Part shown: piece after piece, positions 6,866 to 16,702 of the stretch
How positions within the stretch are numbered: the stretch's first letter is position 1
Layout: the number at the start of each line of letters is the position of its first letter
Assembly: GCF_004352825.1 (NCBI RefSeq)
Contig: NZ_SJRW01000002.1
Span: 1,054,001 to 1,118,000, forward strand
Source: Luteimonas arsenica
GTDB lineage: Bacteria; Pseudomonadota; Gammaproteobacteria; Xanthomonadales; Xanthomonadaceae
Direction: 5' to 3'
DNA: 64,000 bases
The notes under the pieces: generated by a model
Seen by the model: the letters and a program-made list of their open reading frames with translations, nothing else
The model's database searches: none
Told to the model about the DNA's origin: nothing
Translations under genes and position numbers: made by a program

Positions 6866-9418
6866 CTACAGCCGCGATGCGAACTCGTCCGGCGACAGTC
6901 CCGGGGCGAACAGGAAGCCCTGGCCCACCGGCACGCCCAGCTCCAGCAGGAACCGGCGCTGGCCTTCGTTCTCGATGCCTTCGGCCACCAGGCCCAGGCC
7001 GAGGCTGCGCGCGATGCCGGCCACGGCCTGGCAGACCGCCACGTCGGACTGGTTCCCGGGCACTCCGGCCACGAACAGCTGGCTCAGCTTCAGGCCCTGG
7101 ATCGGCAGCCGGCGCAGGTAGTTGAGCGCGCTGTAGCCCTCGCCGAAGTCGTCGATGGCCAGGCTCACGCCCAGCTCGCGCAGCGCGGCGAAATTGCCCA
7201 GGGTCTCGGGCGCGTCCTCGATCAGGACCCGCTCGGTGAACTCCAGCTCCAGCGCCTCCCCGGGCAGGTCGAACTCCCGCAGCAGCCCGCGCACCAGGGC
7301 GGTCAGGTCGCTGCCCAGCAGCTGGCGGTAGGACACGTTCACCGCCACCCGGACGATGCCCAGGCCCTGGTCGCGCCAGGCGGCGGCCTGGCGGCAGGCA
7401 TCGCGCAGCACCCATTCGCCGATGCGCACGATGTCGCCGGTGCCCTCGGCCTGGGCGATGAAGTGATCGGGGCGCATCTCGCCCAGGCGCTCGTTGCGCC
7501 AGCGGATCAGCGCTTCGGCACCGATGATCCCGCCGCTGACCAGGTCCACCTGCGGCTGGTAGACGAGGTGGAACTCGTCGTTGTCGGCGGCGTGGCGCAG
7601 CTGGGTCTCGAACTGCAGGCGCTCGCGCTGCGACTGCGCGAGCGCCGGGGTGTAGACCAGGCGGCCGTTGCGGGTGCGCCGCTTGCTCTCGTACATCGCC
7701 GCGTCGGCGTGCTGGATCAGCGTCTGTGCATCCACGCCGTCTTCCGGTGAACGCGCGATGCCGATACTGGCGGTGACCACGAACTCGTCCTTGTCGAAGC
7801 CGAAGCCCACCGCGAAGGCGTCGAGGATGGCGTCGGCCAGTCGTTCGGGGCGGCGCGCGTCGTCGCCGCAGTGGCAAGACACCAGGAATTCGTCGCCGCC
7901 GAAGCGCGCGATCAGGCCCTCGTCGCCGACGGCCCGGCGCAAGCGGTCGGCGGCGGCGGTGAGCAGGCTGTCGCCGGCGGCGTGGCCGAGCACGTCGTTG
8001 ATGAGCTTGAAGCGGTCCAGGTCGATGTACAGCACCGCGACCGGTCCCGGGCGTGGCCCGCCCAGGCGCTCGCCGAGTTCGGCGAGCATCGCATCGCGGT
8101 TGAGCAGGCCGGTGAGCGGGTCGCTGCGCGCGAGCACGCGCAGGTTCTGCTCGCCCTGCTTGCTCACGGTGATGTCCTGCAGGGTGCCGGTGACGCGCGT
8201 GGCGCCGGCCACCCCGCTGCCGCTTTCACCGATGACCCGCACCCAGAAGGCCTGGCCGTCGCTGCCCGCGCCCTGCAGGTCCAGTTCGAAGCCGCTGCCT
8301 TCGCTGGCCGCGGCCAGGGCCTTGCGCAGGCGCTGCCCGTCGCCGGGCTGCAGGCAGGCCAGCACCGCCTCCATCGAGCGCGGGTGCTGGGCCTGGGCGA
8401 GGATCAGCGCGGCCTCGCGGGTGAGGTAGAGCCGGTCGCTGGCGCGGTCCCATTCCCAGCCGCCGATGCTGGCCAGCGACTGCACGCGGTCGAACAGGGC
8501 GCTGTCGCGCTTGAGGTCGGTGACGTCGGAGAACATCGACAGCACCTGGTCGGGGCTGTCGCCACCGGCCGCGTAGTGCGGGATCGCGGTCACCGACAGC
8601 CACAGCAGCCGGCGTCGCAGGCGGTGGTAGAGGCCAAGGAGGACGCTGCCGATGATCCGACCCTCGCGCAGCGCACGCATCGCCGGGAACTCGGACATCG
8701 GCATTTCGCTGCCGTCGGCACGGACCAGCATCCAGTGCTCGGGCAGGCTGCCGTCCCGTGGCACGTGCGCTCCCTCGCGGACGCCGAGCATGCGCAGCGC
8801 CGCGGAATTGGCGTGCACCAGGGCGCCGTTCGCCGACTGGATGACGATGCCCTTGTCGATCACCTCCATCAGATCGTGGTAGCGCGATTCGGCCTCGCGA
8901 CGGCGGCTGAGGTCGCGGGCCACCGCCACCACGCAGCGCTGGCCGTCGAGGTCGAAGCCGGCCGAATGCACCTCCACAGGGAAGCGGGTGCCGTCCGCGC
9001 GCATGTTGCTGACCTCGATGACATAGGTCTCGCCGCGGTCGAGCGCTTCCATCACCGGGATCATGTGGTCCTCGGGCAGGTCGGGATTGAGCACGTGGAT
9101 CGGCTGGCCCACGACTTCTTGGCGCGGGCGGCGGTAGGCGGCCATGCCGGCCTTGTTGAGGTCGAGCACGGTGCCGTCGGCGGCGATCACGCTGACCGGG
9201 TCGGGCACGGCGTGGAACAGCGCGCGGTAGCGCATCTGTGCGTGGTGGATGTCGAGGCTGGCCGCATGCAGGGCGTCCAGCGCTTCGCGCAGGAGGACGC
9301 GGGTGGCGTCGGGGAGGGTGGGGTCGCTGACGGCGGCCTCGAGTGCCGCCAGGGTCCGCGCGTTGCCGCCATCGCCTGGAGGCGTCATCGGCGGGTCCGG
9401 CGGCAGCGACAGGGTCAC
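6866..9418 (-). CDS. PAS-PAS-PAS-GGDEF-EAL cyclic-di-GMP enzyme
   Basis: An 850-residue soluble sensor without obvious membrane segments. Three PAS-like regions (about 60-180, 185-300, 305-410) precede a GGDEF domain with an intact ARFGGDEF site (near residue 506) and an EAL domain with EALIRW (near 635) and DDFGEGYS. Both catalytic signatures are kept, so the protein may both make and degrade c-di-GMP. The GTG at 9418 overlaps the HMG-CoA lyase stop by 4 bp (GTGA); an ATG at 9388 is an alternative start. Position as the last gene of the leucine catabolic run is unusual and suggests co-expression with it. Confidence 0.92.
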   Translation of the reverse strand: MTLSLPPDPPMTPPGDGGNARTLAALEAAVSDPTLPDATRVLLREALDALHAASLDIHHAQMRYRALFHAVPDPVSVIAADGTVLDLNKAGMAAYRRPRQEVVGQPIHVLNPDLPEDHMIPVMEALDRGETYVIEVSNMRADGTRFPVEVHSAGFDLDGQRCVVAVARDLSRRREAESRYHDLMEVIDKGIVIQSANGALVHANSAALRMLGVREGAHVPRDGSLPEHWMLVRADGSEMPMSEFPAMRALREGRIIGSVLLGLYHRLRRRLLWLSVTAIPHYAAGGDSPDQVLSMFSDVTDLKRDSALFDRVQSLASIGGWEWDRASDRLYLTREAALILAQAQHPRSMEAVLACLQPGDGQRLRKALAAASEGSGFELDLQGAGSDGQAFWVRVIGESGSGVAGATRVTGTLQDITVSKQGEQNLRVLARSDPLTGLLNRDAMLAELGERLGGPRPGPVAVLYIDLDRFKLINDVLGHAAGDSLLTAAADRLRRAVGDEGLIARFGGDEFLVSCHCGDDARRPERLADAILDAFAVGFGFDKDEFVVTASIGIARSPEDGVDAQTLIQHADAAMYESKRRTRNGRLVYTPALAQSQRERLQFETQLRHAADNDEFHLVYQPQVDLVSGGIIGAEALIRWRNERLGEMRPDHFIAQAEGTGDIVRIGEWVLRDACRQAAAWRDQGLGIVRVAVNVSYRQLLGSDLTALVRGLLREFDLPGEALELEFTERVLIEDAPETLGNFAALRELGVSLAIDDFGEGYSALNYLRRLPIQGLKLSQLFVAGVPGNQSDVAVCQAVAGIARSLGLGLVAEGIENEGQRRFLLELGVPVGQGFLFAPGLSPDEFASRL

Positions 9419-10311
9419 CCGGCCCGTGCCCTGGTGACCCTGCTGCCGGTGTCGCGGCCGAGGATCCCCGACAGCCAGGCCCCGGTGTCGACCAGGGCAT
9501 CGAGGTCCACGCCGGTCGCGACGCCCAGGCCGTGCAGCATGTAGACCAGGTCCTCGGTGGCGAGGTTGCCGCTGGCGCCCTTCGCATACGGGCAGCCGCC
9601 GGTGCCGGAGACCGCGGCGTCGACCACCGTCACGCCGTCATCCAGGCAGGCCAGCACGTTGGCCAGGGCCTGGCCGTAGGTGTCGTGGAAATGGATGGCC
9701 AGCGCCGGCATCGGCACGTCCGCGGCGACCGCGCGCAGCATGGCGCGCGCCTTCGCCGGCGTGCCCACGCCGATGGTGTCGCCCAGCGAGACCTCGTAGC
9801 AGCCCATCGCATGCAGCGCGCGCGCGACGCGGACCACGTCGGCCAAGGGCACCTCGCCCTGGTAGGGGCAGCCGAGCACGGTGGAGACGTAGCCGCGCAC
9901 CTTCACTCCGTCGGCCTGTGCGCGTTCGAGCACGGGCGCGAAGCGCTCCAGCGATTCATCGATGCCGGCGTTGGTGTTGCGGCGGTTGAAGGCCTCCGAG
10001 GCCGCGGTGAACACCGCCACTTCTTCGGCACCCACCGCGCGCGCGCGCTCGTAGCCCTGCAGGTTGGGCACCAGCACGGGGTAGGCCACGCCGTCACGGC
10101 GGTGGATGCCCGCGAAGACTTCGGCGGCGTCGGCCAGCTGCGGCACCCATTTCGGGCTGACGAAGCTGGTGGCCTCCACGGTCTGCAGCCCGGTGGCGGA
10201 CAGGCGGTCGACCAGTTCGATCTTGGCCGCGGTGGCGACCATCGCGGATTCGTTCTGGAGCCCGTCGCGGGGCCCCACTTCAACGATGCGGACGTGTCCC
10301 GGAAGCGCCAC
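9415..10311 (-). CDS. liuE: Hydroxymethylglutaryl-CoA lyase
   Basis: Cleaves HMG-CoA to acetoacetate and acetyl-CoA, the last step of leucine breakdown. The 298-residue TIM-barrel protein has VGPRDGLQNE near the N-terminus (catalytic Arg/Asp), HFHDTYGQ (metal-binding His) and the GCPYAKGASGN loop with the catalytic Cys of the HMGL family. It starts at GTG 10311, one base after the liuD stop, and overlaps the GGDEF-EAL gene by 4 bp, so it sits in the middle of a tight operon. Also called mvaB or hmgL. Confidence 0.95.
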   Translation of the reverse strand: MALPGHVRIVEVGPRDGLQNESAMVATAAKIELVDRLSATGLQTVEATSFVSPKWVPQLADAAEVFAGIHRRDGVAYPVLVPNLQGYERARAVGAEEVAVFTAASEAFNRRNTNAGIDESLERFAPVLERAQADGVKVRGYVSTVLGCPYQGEVPLADVVRVARALHAMGCYEVSLGDTIGVGTPAKARAMLRAVAADVPMPALAIHFHDTYGQALANVLACLDDGVTVVDAAVSGTGGCPYAKGASGNLATEDLVYMLHGLGVATGVDLDALVDTGAWLSGILGRDTGSRVTRARAG

Positions 10312-10312
10312 C

Positions 10313-12322
<2,010 letters not shown>

Positions 12323-12329
12323 TTTTTTG

Positions 12330-12840
12330 GCCACGGATGAACGCGGATGGACGCGGATTTACACGGATAAAGCAGGGAGAGTCTAAGAGAAAACGCGGCG
12401 GCGGAACTCCGGGCGAGGGCCGAAGTTGAGGAGAAGCCCGAGGTGGACACGGGTCGCCTTGAGGTAATTCAGGAGCTGGGCTTCGTGGGCGGGGGCGATC
12501 TGGACGGCTGCCTTGATCTCGATGAGCAGCCGACGCTCGACCAGCATGTCCGCGCGAAACTGGCCGACGACATGGCCGTGGAAGCGGACGTCGATGGGCA
12601 CCTGCTGCTCCACCCGTAACCCGCATTCGCGCAGCCGGACGGCCAGCGCCGCCTCATACACGCTCTCCAGGAAGCCGTGCCCCAACTCGTTGTAGGTATC
12701 GAAAAACGCCCCGATCACCCGATCACTCAGTCGCCGAAGCACCAGTGAACCACGATCCGCATCCATGCGAAGCCCTCATCCATCAATCCAGCTTTTGCTC
12801 TATCCGTGTAAATCCGCGTCCATCCGCGTTCATCCGTGGC
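12330..12840 (-). mobile_element. Inverted-repeat element carrying a GxxExxY nuclease gene, copy 2
   Basis: Arms 12330-12374 and 12796-12840 are inverted copies matching at 44 of 45 positions. Each contains four CRCGGAT heptamers at exact 10-bp spacing. They enclose one gene (12383-12766). The right arm ends inward in GATAGAGCA and is followed outside by the AAGAGCTTTT complement of copy 1's left outer end. The left arm has GATAAAGCAG inside and a T-run outside. The two unlike ends therefore match those of copy 1 (312-481) in reverse orientation. No clear target-site duplication is visible. It separates liuC from liuD within an otherwise continuous operon. The mobile nature is inferred. Confidence 0.7.
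12383..12766 (-). CDS. GxxExxY family protein (PD-(D/E)XK nuclease fold)
   Basis: A 127-residue protein with the defining GxxExxY motif in GHGFLESVYEAAL (residues 29-41). It then shows a PD-(D/E)XK-like core: Asp in FRADMLV, EIK in LLIEIKAA, and the later QLLNYLKAT helix. The N-terminus (LSDRVIGAFFDTYNELG) is typical of the family. Family members often occur as scattered near-identical genes and their role is unknown. Here the gene is enclosed by long inverted repeats and reads in the same direction as the leucine operon. I infer that the protein acts on the repeats or on nucleic acid containing them, which is not shown by sequence. Confidence 0.85.
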   Translation of the reverse strand: MDADRGSLVLRRLSDRVIGAFFDTYNELGHGFLESVYEAALAVRLRECGLRVEQQVPIDVRFHGHVVGQFRADMLVERRLLIEIKAAVQIAPAHEAQLLNYLKATRVHLGLLLNFGPRPEFRRRVFS

Positions 12841-12856
12841 AAAGAGCTTTTCGCTT

Positions 12857-13639
12857 CTATTCAGCCCACGAAGCGGAACGCTTGTCGAGGAAGGCGCCCA
12901 GGCCCTCCTGGCCTTCGGGGGAGACGCGCAGGGCGGCGATGAGGGCGGCGTTGTCGTGGTCGAGGCGGTCGCGGTCGGGGGCGGCGGCGACTTCGCGGAC
13001 CAAGCGCTTGGCGTCCGCGGAGGCGAAGGGCGCGGCCTTCAGCAGCAGGGCGATCTGGCGGTCGACGGCGGCGTCCAGCTCGTCCGCGGCCACCACGTCG
13101 TGCAGCAGTCCGATGCGCTGCGCTTCGGCGGCGTCGAAGATCTCGGCCGTGGCGAAATAGCGCCGGGCGTGGCGCGCGCCGATCGCGGCGATGACGTAGG
13201 GCGAGATCACCGCCGGAAGCAGGCCCAGGCGGCTCTCGGTCAGGCCGAACTTCGCCGCGGGCACGCCGATGGCGATGTCGCAGCAGGCCACCAGGCCGAC
13301 GCCGCCGCCGAAGGCCGCGCCGTGGACGCGGGCGATGGTCGGCTTCGGCAACTCGTCCAGGGTGCGCATCAGCTTCGCCAGGCGCAGCGAGTCCTCGCGG
13401 TTGGCCTCCTCGCTGGCGGCGGCCATGCCGCGCATCCAGTTCAGGTCGGCGCCGGCCGAGAACGAGGCGCCGGCGCCCTCCAGCACCACCGCGCGCACGC
13501 CGGGGTCGCGACCCAGCCCTTCGAAGGCTTCCGTCAGGGCGGCGATCAGGCCGTCGTCGAAGGCGTTGTGCAGGGCCGGGCGGTCCATGCGCACGCGCGC
13601 GATCCGGTCCTGGCGTTCGATCCTCAGCGGTTCGGTCAT
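12857..13639 (-). CDS. liuC: Methylglutaconyl-CoA hydratase (enoyl-CoA hydratase family)
   Basis: A 260-residue crotonase-fold protein. It has the oxyanion-hole segments SFSAGADLNWM (about 59-69) and HGAAFGGGVGLVACCDIAIG, and the FGLTESRLGLLPAVISPYV region typical of AtuE/LiuC-type hydratases. It hydrates 3-methylglutaconyl-CoA to HMG-CoA between the carboxylase and the lyase. It is the first gene of the liuC-liuD-liuE run, separated from liuD by the inserted inverted-repeat element. The start is ATG 13639, upstream of which lies the divergent efe promoter region. Confidence 0.88.
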   Translation of the reverse strand: MTEPLRIERQDRIARVRMDRPALHNAFDDGLIAALTEAFEGLGRDPGVRAVVLEGAGASFSAGADLNWMRGMAAASEEANREDSLRLAKLMRTLDELPKPTIARVHGAAFGGGVGLVACCDIAIGVPAAKFGLTESRLGLLPAVISPYVIAAIGARHARRYFATAEIFDAAEAQRIGLLHDVVAADELDAAVDRQIALLLKAAPFASADAKRLVREVAAAPDRDRLDHDNAALIAALRVSPEGQEGLGAFLDKRSASWAE

Positions 13640-13706
13640 GGCGGGCTCCTGGCGGGCCCGGAATCATACCGTTCCGCTTCCGCCGTCCCGGGGGCGGGCG
13701 GAGTAC

Positions 13707-13730
13707 AATTGAGAAGCGTTCTCGTTCTCA
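13707..13730 (+). promoter_or_regulatory. Probable Fur box upstream of efeU
   Basis: The sequence AATTGAGAAGCGTTCTCGTT and the following CTCA contain the inverted GAGAA/TTCTC core of Fur boxes, with a second TTCTC repeat directly after. It ends about 21 bp before the efeU ATG, a position suited to repression by Fe-Fur. Efe systems are iron-regulated in other gammaproteobacteria. Binding is inferred. Confidence 0.65.
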
Positions 13731-13751
13731 CCCTTTCCCGCCCGGCCATCC

Positions 13752-14588
13752 ATGCTCACCCCCAGCTTCGTCGCCCCCTTCCTGATCATGCTGCGCGAGG
13801 GCATTGAAGCCGCGCTGATCGTCGGCATCATCGCCAGCTACCTGAAGCAGACCGGACGCGGCGACGCCATGCGCTGGGTCTGGCTGGGGATCGCGCTGGC
13901 GGTCGCCGTGTGCGTGGCGGTGGCCATGGCGATCCAGCACGGCGGCCACGAATACCCGCAGAAGCAGCAGGAGCTGATCGAGGCCGTGGTCGCGATCATC
14001 GCCGTGGTGGTGCTGACCGGCATGGTGTTCTGGATGAAGAAGGCCGGCCGCGGCATGAAGGCCGAACTGCAGCAGTCCATTGACCGCGCGATGGCGCGTG
14101 GGGACCGCTGGACCTGGGCCCTGGTCGGCATGGCCTTCCTCGCGGTCGCGCGCGAAGGCCTGGAATCGCTGTTCTTCCTGCTCGCCATCGTGCAGCAGGA
14201 CACCACCGGCACCGCGATCACCGGCGCCGCGCTCGGGCTGCTGGTCGCGATCGCCCTGGGCGTGGGCCTGTACCACGGCTCGGTGCGCATGAACCTGCAG
14301 GTCTTCTTCCGCTGGACCGGGGTGCTGATCATCCTGGTCGCCGCGGGCCTGGCCGCCGGTGCGCTGAAGTCGCTGCACGAGGCCGGCATCTGGAACCAGC
14401 TGCAGGCGCTGGCCTTCGACTGGACGCAGGTGCTGCCGGTGTACAGCCTGGCCGGCAGCCTGCTGGCGGCCGTGTTCGGCTACAACGACCACCCCACGGT
14501 CGGCGAGGTGGCGGTGTACCTGCTCTACCTCGTGCCGGTGCTGTTCCTCTATTTCCGGGCAGACCGCCAGGCCGCGCGCGCCCGCTGA
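13752..14588 (+). CDS. efeU: Ferrous iron permease EfeU
   Basis: A 278-residue Ftr1/EfeU-family permease with seven predicted membrane helices. Both iron-handling REGxE motifs are present: REGIEAAL near residue 16 and REGLESLF near 135. It imports iron across the inner membrane together with the EfeO/EfeB proteins encoded downstream. The gene follows a probable Fur box and is the first of four tightly spaced plus-strand genes. The ATG at 13752 places REGIE in the first helix, as in the family. Confidence 0.93.
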   Translation: MLTPSFVAPFLIMLREGIEAALIVGIIASYLKQTGRGDAMRWVWLGIALAVAVCVAVAMAIQHGGHEYPQKQQELIEAVVAIIAVVVLTGMVFWMKKAGRGMKAELQQSIDRAMARGDRWTWALVGMAFLAVAREGLESLFFLLAIVQQDTTGTAITGAALGLLVAIALGVGLYHGSVRMNLQVFFRWTGVLIILVAAGLAAGALKSLHEAGIWNQLQALAFDWTQVLPVYSLAGSLLAAVFGYNDHPTVGEVAVYLLYLVPVLFLYFRADRQAARAR

Positions 14589-14626
14589 CCCCGTCACCCG
14601 AATTTTCCACTTCGCAAGGACTACCG

Positions 14627-15520
14627 ATGAAGACGATTGAACGCGCATGCTCCCTGCCGCTGGCCCTGGCCGGCCTGCTGGCGCTTGCCGCGTGCGGCGG
14701 GCAGTCGCCGCAAGGTGCCGCCGCCGCGGACGCGGGCGATGCCGCGGCGACCGCCGCCGCCGGCACCACGATCGATCCGGCCGAGCTGGTCGAGCCGATC
14801 GCGATGTACAAGCTCTACGTCAGCGAGCAGACGGAGCAGCTGGTGGCCGATACCCGGCGCTTCGTCGAAGTGGTCAAGGCCGGCGACAACGAGACCGCGG
14901 CCCAGCTGTACGCGCCGGGCCGCCAGTCCTGGGAGCGGATCGAACCGATCGCCGAGCTGTTCTCCGACCTGGACGCGTCGATGGACGCGCGCGCCGACGA
15001 CTACAAGGGCGGCGAGTCCGATCCCGGCTTCACCGGCTGGCACCGCCTGGAATACGCGATCTTCAGCGAGAAGAGCCTGGAGGGCATGGATGAGATCGCC
15101 GACCGGCTGCTCGCCGACACCCTTGACCTGCAGGCGCGCATCGCCGACCTGCCGCTGGAGCCGCGCGCGGTCGTGGGCGGGCCGGCGGTGCTGATCGAGG
15201 AGGTCGCGGCCACCAAGATCAGCGGCGAGGAGAACCGCTACAGCGGCACCGACCTGTGGGACTTCCGCGCCAACGTCGACGGGTCGCAGAAGATCGTCGA
15301 GCTGTTCCGTCCGCTGATCGAGCGCGCCAACCCCGCGCTGCTGGCCGATATCGACGCCAACTTCGCCACCGTCGACCAGGCGCTGGAGACCTACCGCCGC
15401 GGCGACGGCTGGGCGCACTACGGTGAAGTGACCGACGCCGACCGCAACACGCTGAAGGGCGCGATCACCGCGCTGGCCGAGCAGCTGGCACAGCTGCGCG
15501 GCACGCTCGGGGTGGACTGA
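14627..15520 (+). CDS. efeM: EfeM-like imelysin lipoprotein of the Efe system
   Basis: A 297-residue protein with a lipoprotein signal (LLALAACGG, Cys at about residue 24), followed directly by an M75 imelysin-type helical domain. The conserved HxxE metal motif is visible as GWHRLEYAIF. The cupredoxin domain of full-length EfeO is absent, which is the EfeM form. It is expected to bind iron in the periplasm and hand it to EfeU. It starts 38 bp after efeU, with AGGA before ATG 14627, and ends 2 bp before efeO. Confidence 0.85.
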   Translation: MKTIERACSLPLALAGLLALAACGGQSPQGAAAADAGDAAATAAAGTTIDPAELVEPIAMYKLYVSEQTEQLVADTRRFVEVVKAGDNETAAQLYAPGRQSWERIEPIAELFSDLDASMDARADDYKGGESDPGFTGWHRLEYAIFSEKSLEGMDEIADRLLADTLDLQARIADLPLEPRAVVGGPAVLIEEVAATKISGEENRYSGTDLWDFRANVDGSQKIVELFRPLIERANPALLADIDANFATVDQALETYRRGDGWAHYGEVTDADRNTLKGAITALAEQLAQLRGTLGVD

Positions 15521-15522
15521 AC

Positions 15523-16683
15523 ATGGACGAAGCCCGGGTCGAAGTGCGCGCGCCGCGTGGCGTCGCCGCCTCCGCGGCGATTGCGACCGCGACCGTCGCG
15601 CTGCCGCTGTTGCTCGCCGCCTGCGCGCCGCCACCCGGGGTCGCGGACGCCGACGGCGTGCCGGTGACGCGGATCAGCGTCACCGACACCGCCTGCGTGC
15701 CCAACGAGGTTACGGTCAAGGCCGGTCGCAACCGCTTCGTCATCACCAACCAGAGCATGCGCCCGCTGGAATGGGAGATCCTGGACGGCGTGATGGTGGT
15801 GGACGAGCGCGAGAACATCATCCCCGGCCTGGAGCAGACCCTGACCACGCCGCTCAAGCCCGGGCGCTACGTCATGACCTGCGGCCTGCTGACCAACCCG
15901 CGCGGCACCCTGGTCGTGGAAGCCGACGCCGATGCACCGAAGGCGGCGCCGACGCCGCTGGAGTTCATCGCCGGCCAGGCCGAATACAAGGTCTACGTGC
16001 ACCAGCAGGTCACCGCGATGCAGGCCGAAGTGGCGGCGCTGGCCGAAGCGCTGCGCGCCGGCGACCTGCCGCGCGCGCGTTCGCTGTACGCGGATTCGCG
16101 CCAGGGCTGGCAGCGCCTGGCGCCGGTGGCGCTGCTGGCGTCCACGCAGTACGACCGCCTCGAAGGCGCGGCAACGCTGTACGCCGGCGGCGAATCGGAT
16201 CCGGACTTCGTCGGCTGGCACCGGATCGAGGACGCGCTGTTCGACGGCGGCGATGTTTCGCCCGCGGCGCTGGCCGCGCTGGGCGATGCGCTCGAGGCCG
16301 ACAGCCGCGCCTTCGGCGATGCGATCAAGGCCGCTTCGATCGGCACGGACGCGATCTTCCGGGGCGCCGCGCAGACCGCGCGCCGGATCGCCGAACGCAA
16401 GCTCGAAGGCCTGGACCATCCCCACGCCGGCACCGACCTGTCCGATGCCGCGGCCAACGTCGCCGGCCTGCGCCGGATCGTGGTGCTGTTCGACAAGGCC
16501 CTGGCCGAGCACGCGCCGCGGCAGCGCGAAGACATGATCGCGCGTCTGGACGCCCTGCAGACGGGGCTGCCCGATGACGGCAGTCGATCCGGCCTGGAGG
16601 GCAACGGGCGAGCGGGACTGGCGGACGAGGCCACGGCGCTCGCGGACGATTTCGGCAACACCCTCGACACGCTCGGACTTTGA
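15523..16683 (+). CDS. efeO: EfeO: cupredoxin plus imelysin iron-binding lipoprotein
   Basis: A 386-residue protein with a lipobox (LLLAACAPP, Cys34), a cupredoxin-like domain (about 50-140; Cys in TACVPNEVTV and MTCGLLTNPRG) and a C-terminal M75 imelysin domain (about 145-345) with the HxxE motif in GWHRIEDALF. Cupredoxin-type EfeO is thought to oxidise or bind Fe(II) for delivery to EfeU. It lies directly after the cupredoxin-less EfeM, so the operon encodes both forms. The last 40 residues are low-complexity. efeB follows after 19 bp. Confidence 0.88.
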   Translation: MDEARVEVRAPRGVAASAAIATATVALPLLLAACAPPPGVADADGVPVTRISVTDTACVPNEVTVKAGRNRFVITNQSMRPLEWEILDGVMVVDERENIIPGLEQTLTTPLKPGRYVMTCGLLTNPRGTLVVEADADAPKAAPTPLEFIAGQAEYKVYVHQQVTAMQAEVAALAEALRAGDLPRARSLYADSRQGWQRLAPVALLASTQYDRLEGAATLYAGGESDPDFVGWHRIEDALFDGGDVSPAALAALGDALEADSRAFGDAIKAASIGTDAIFRGAAQTARRIAERKLEGLDHPHAGTDLSDAAANVAGLRRIVVLFDKALAEHAPRQREDMIARLDALQTGLPDDGSRSGLEGNGRAGLADEATALADDFGNTLDTLGL

Positions 16684-16702
16684 GACAGGCACACAGGGCA
16701 GC

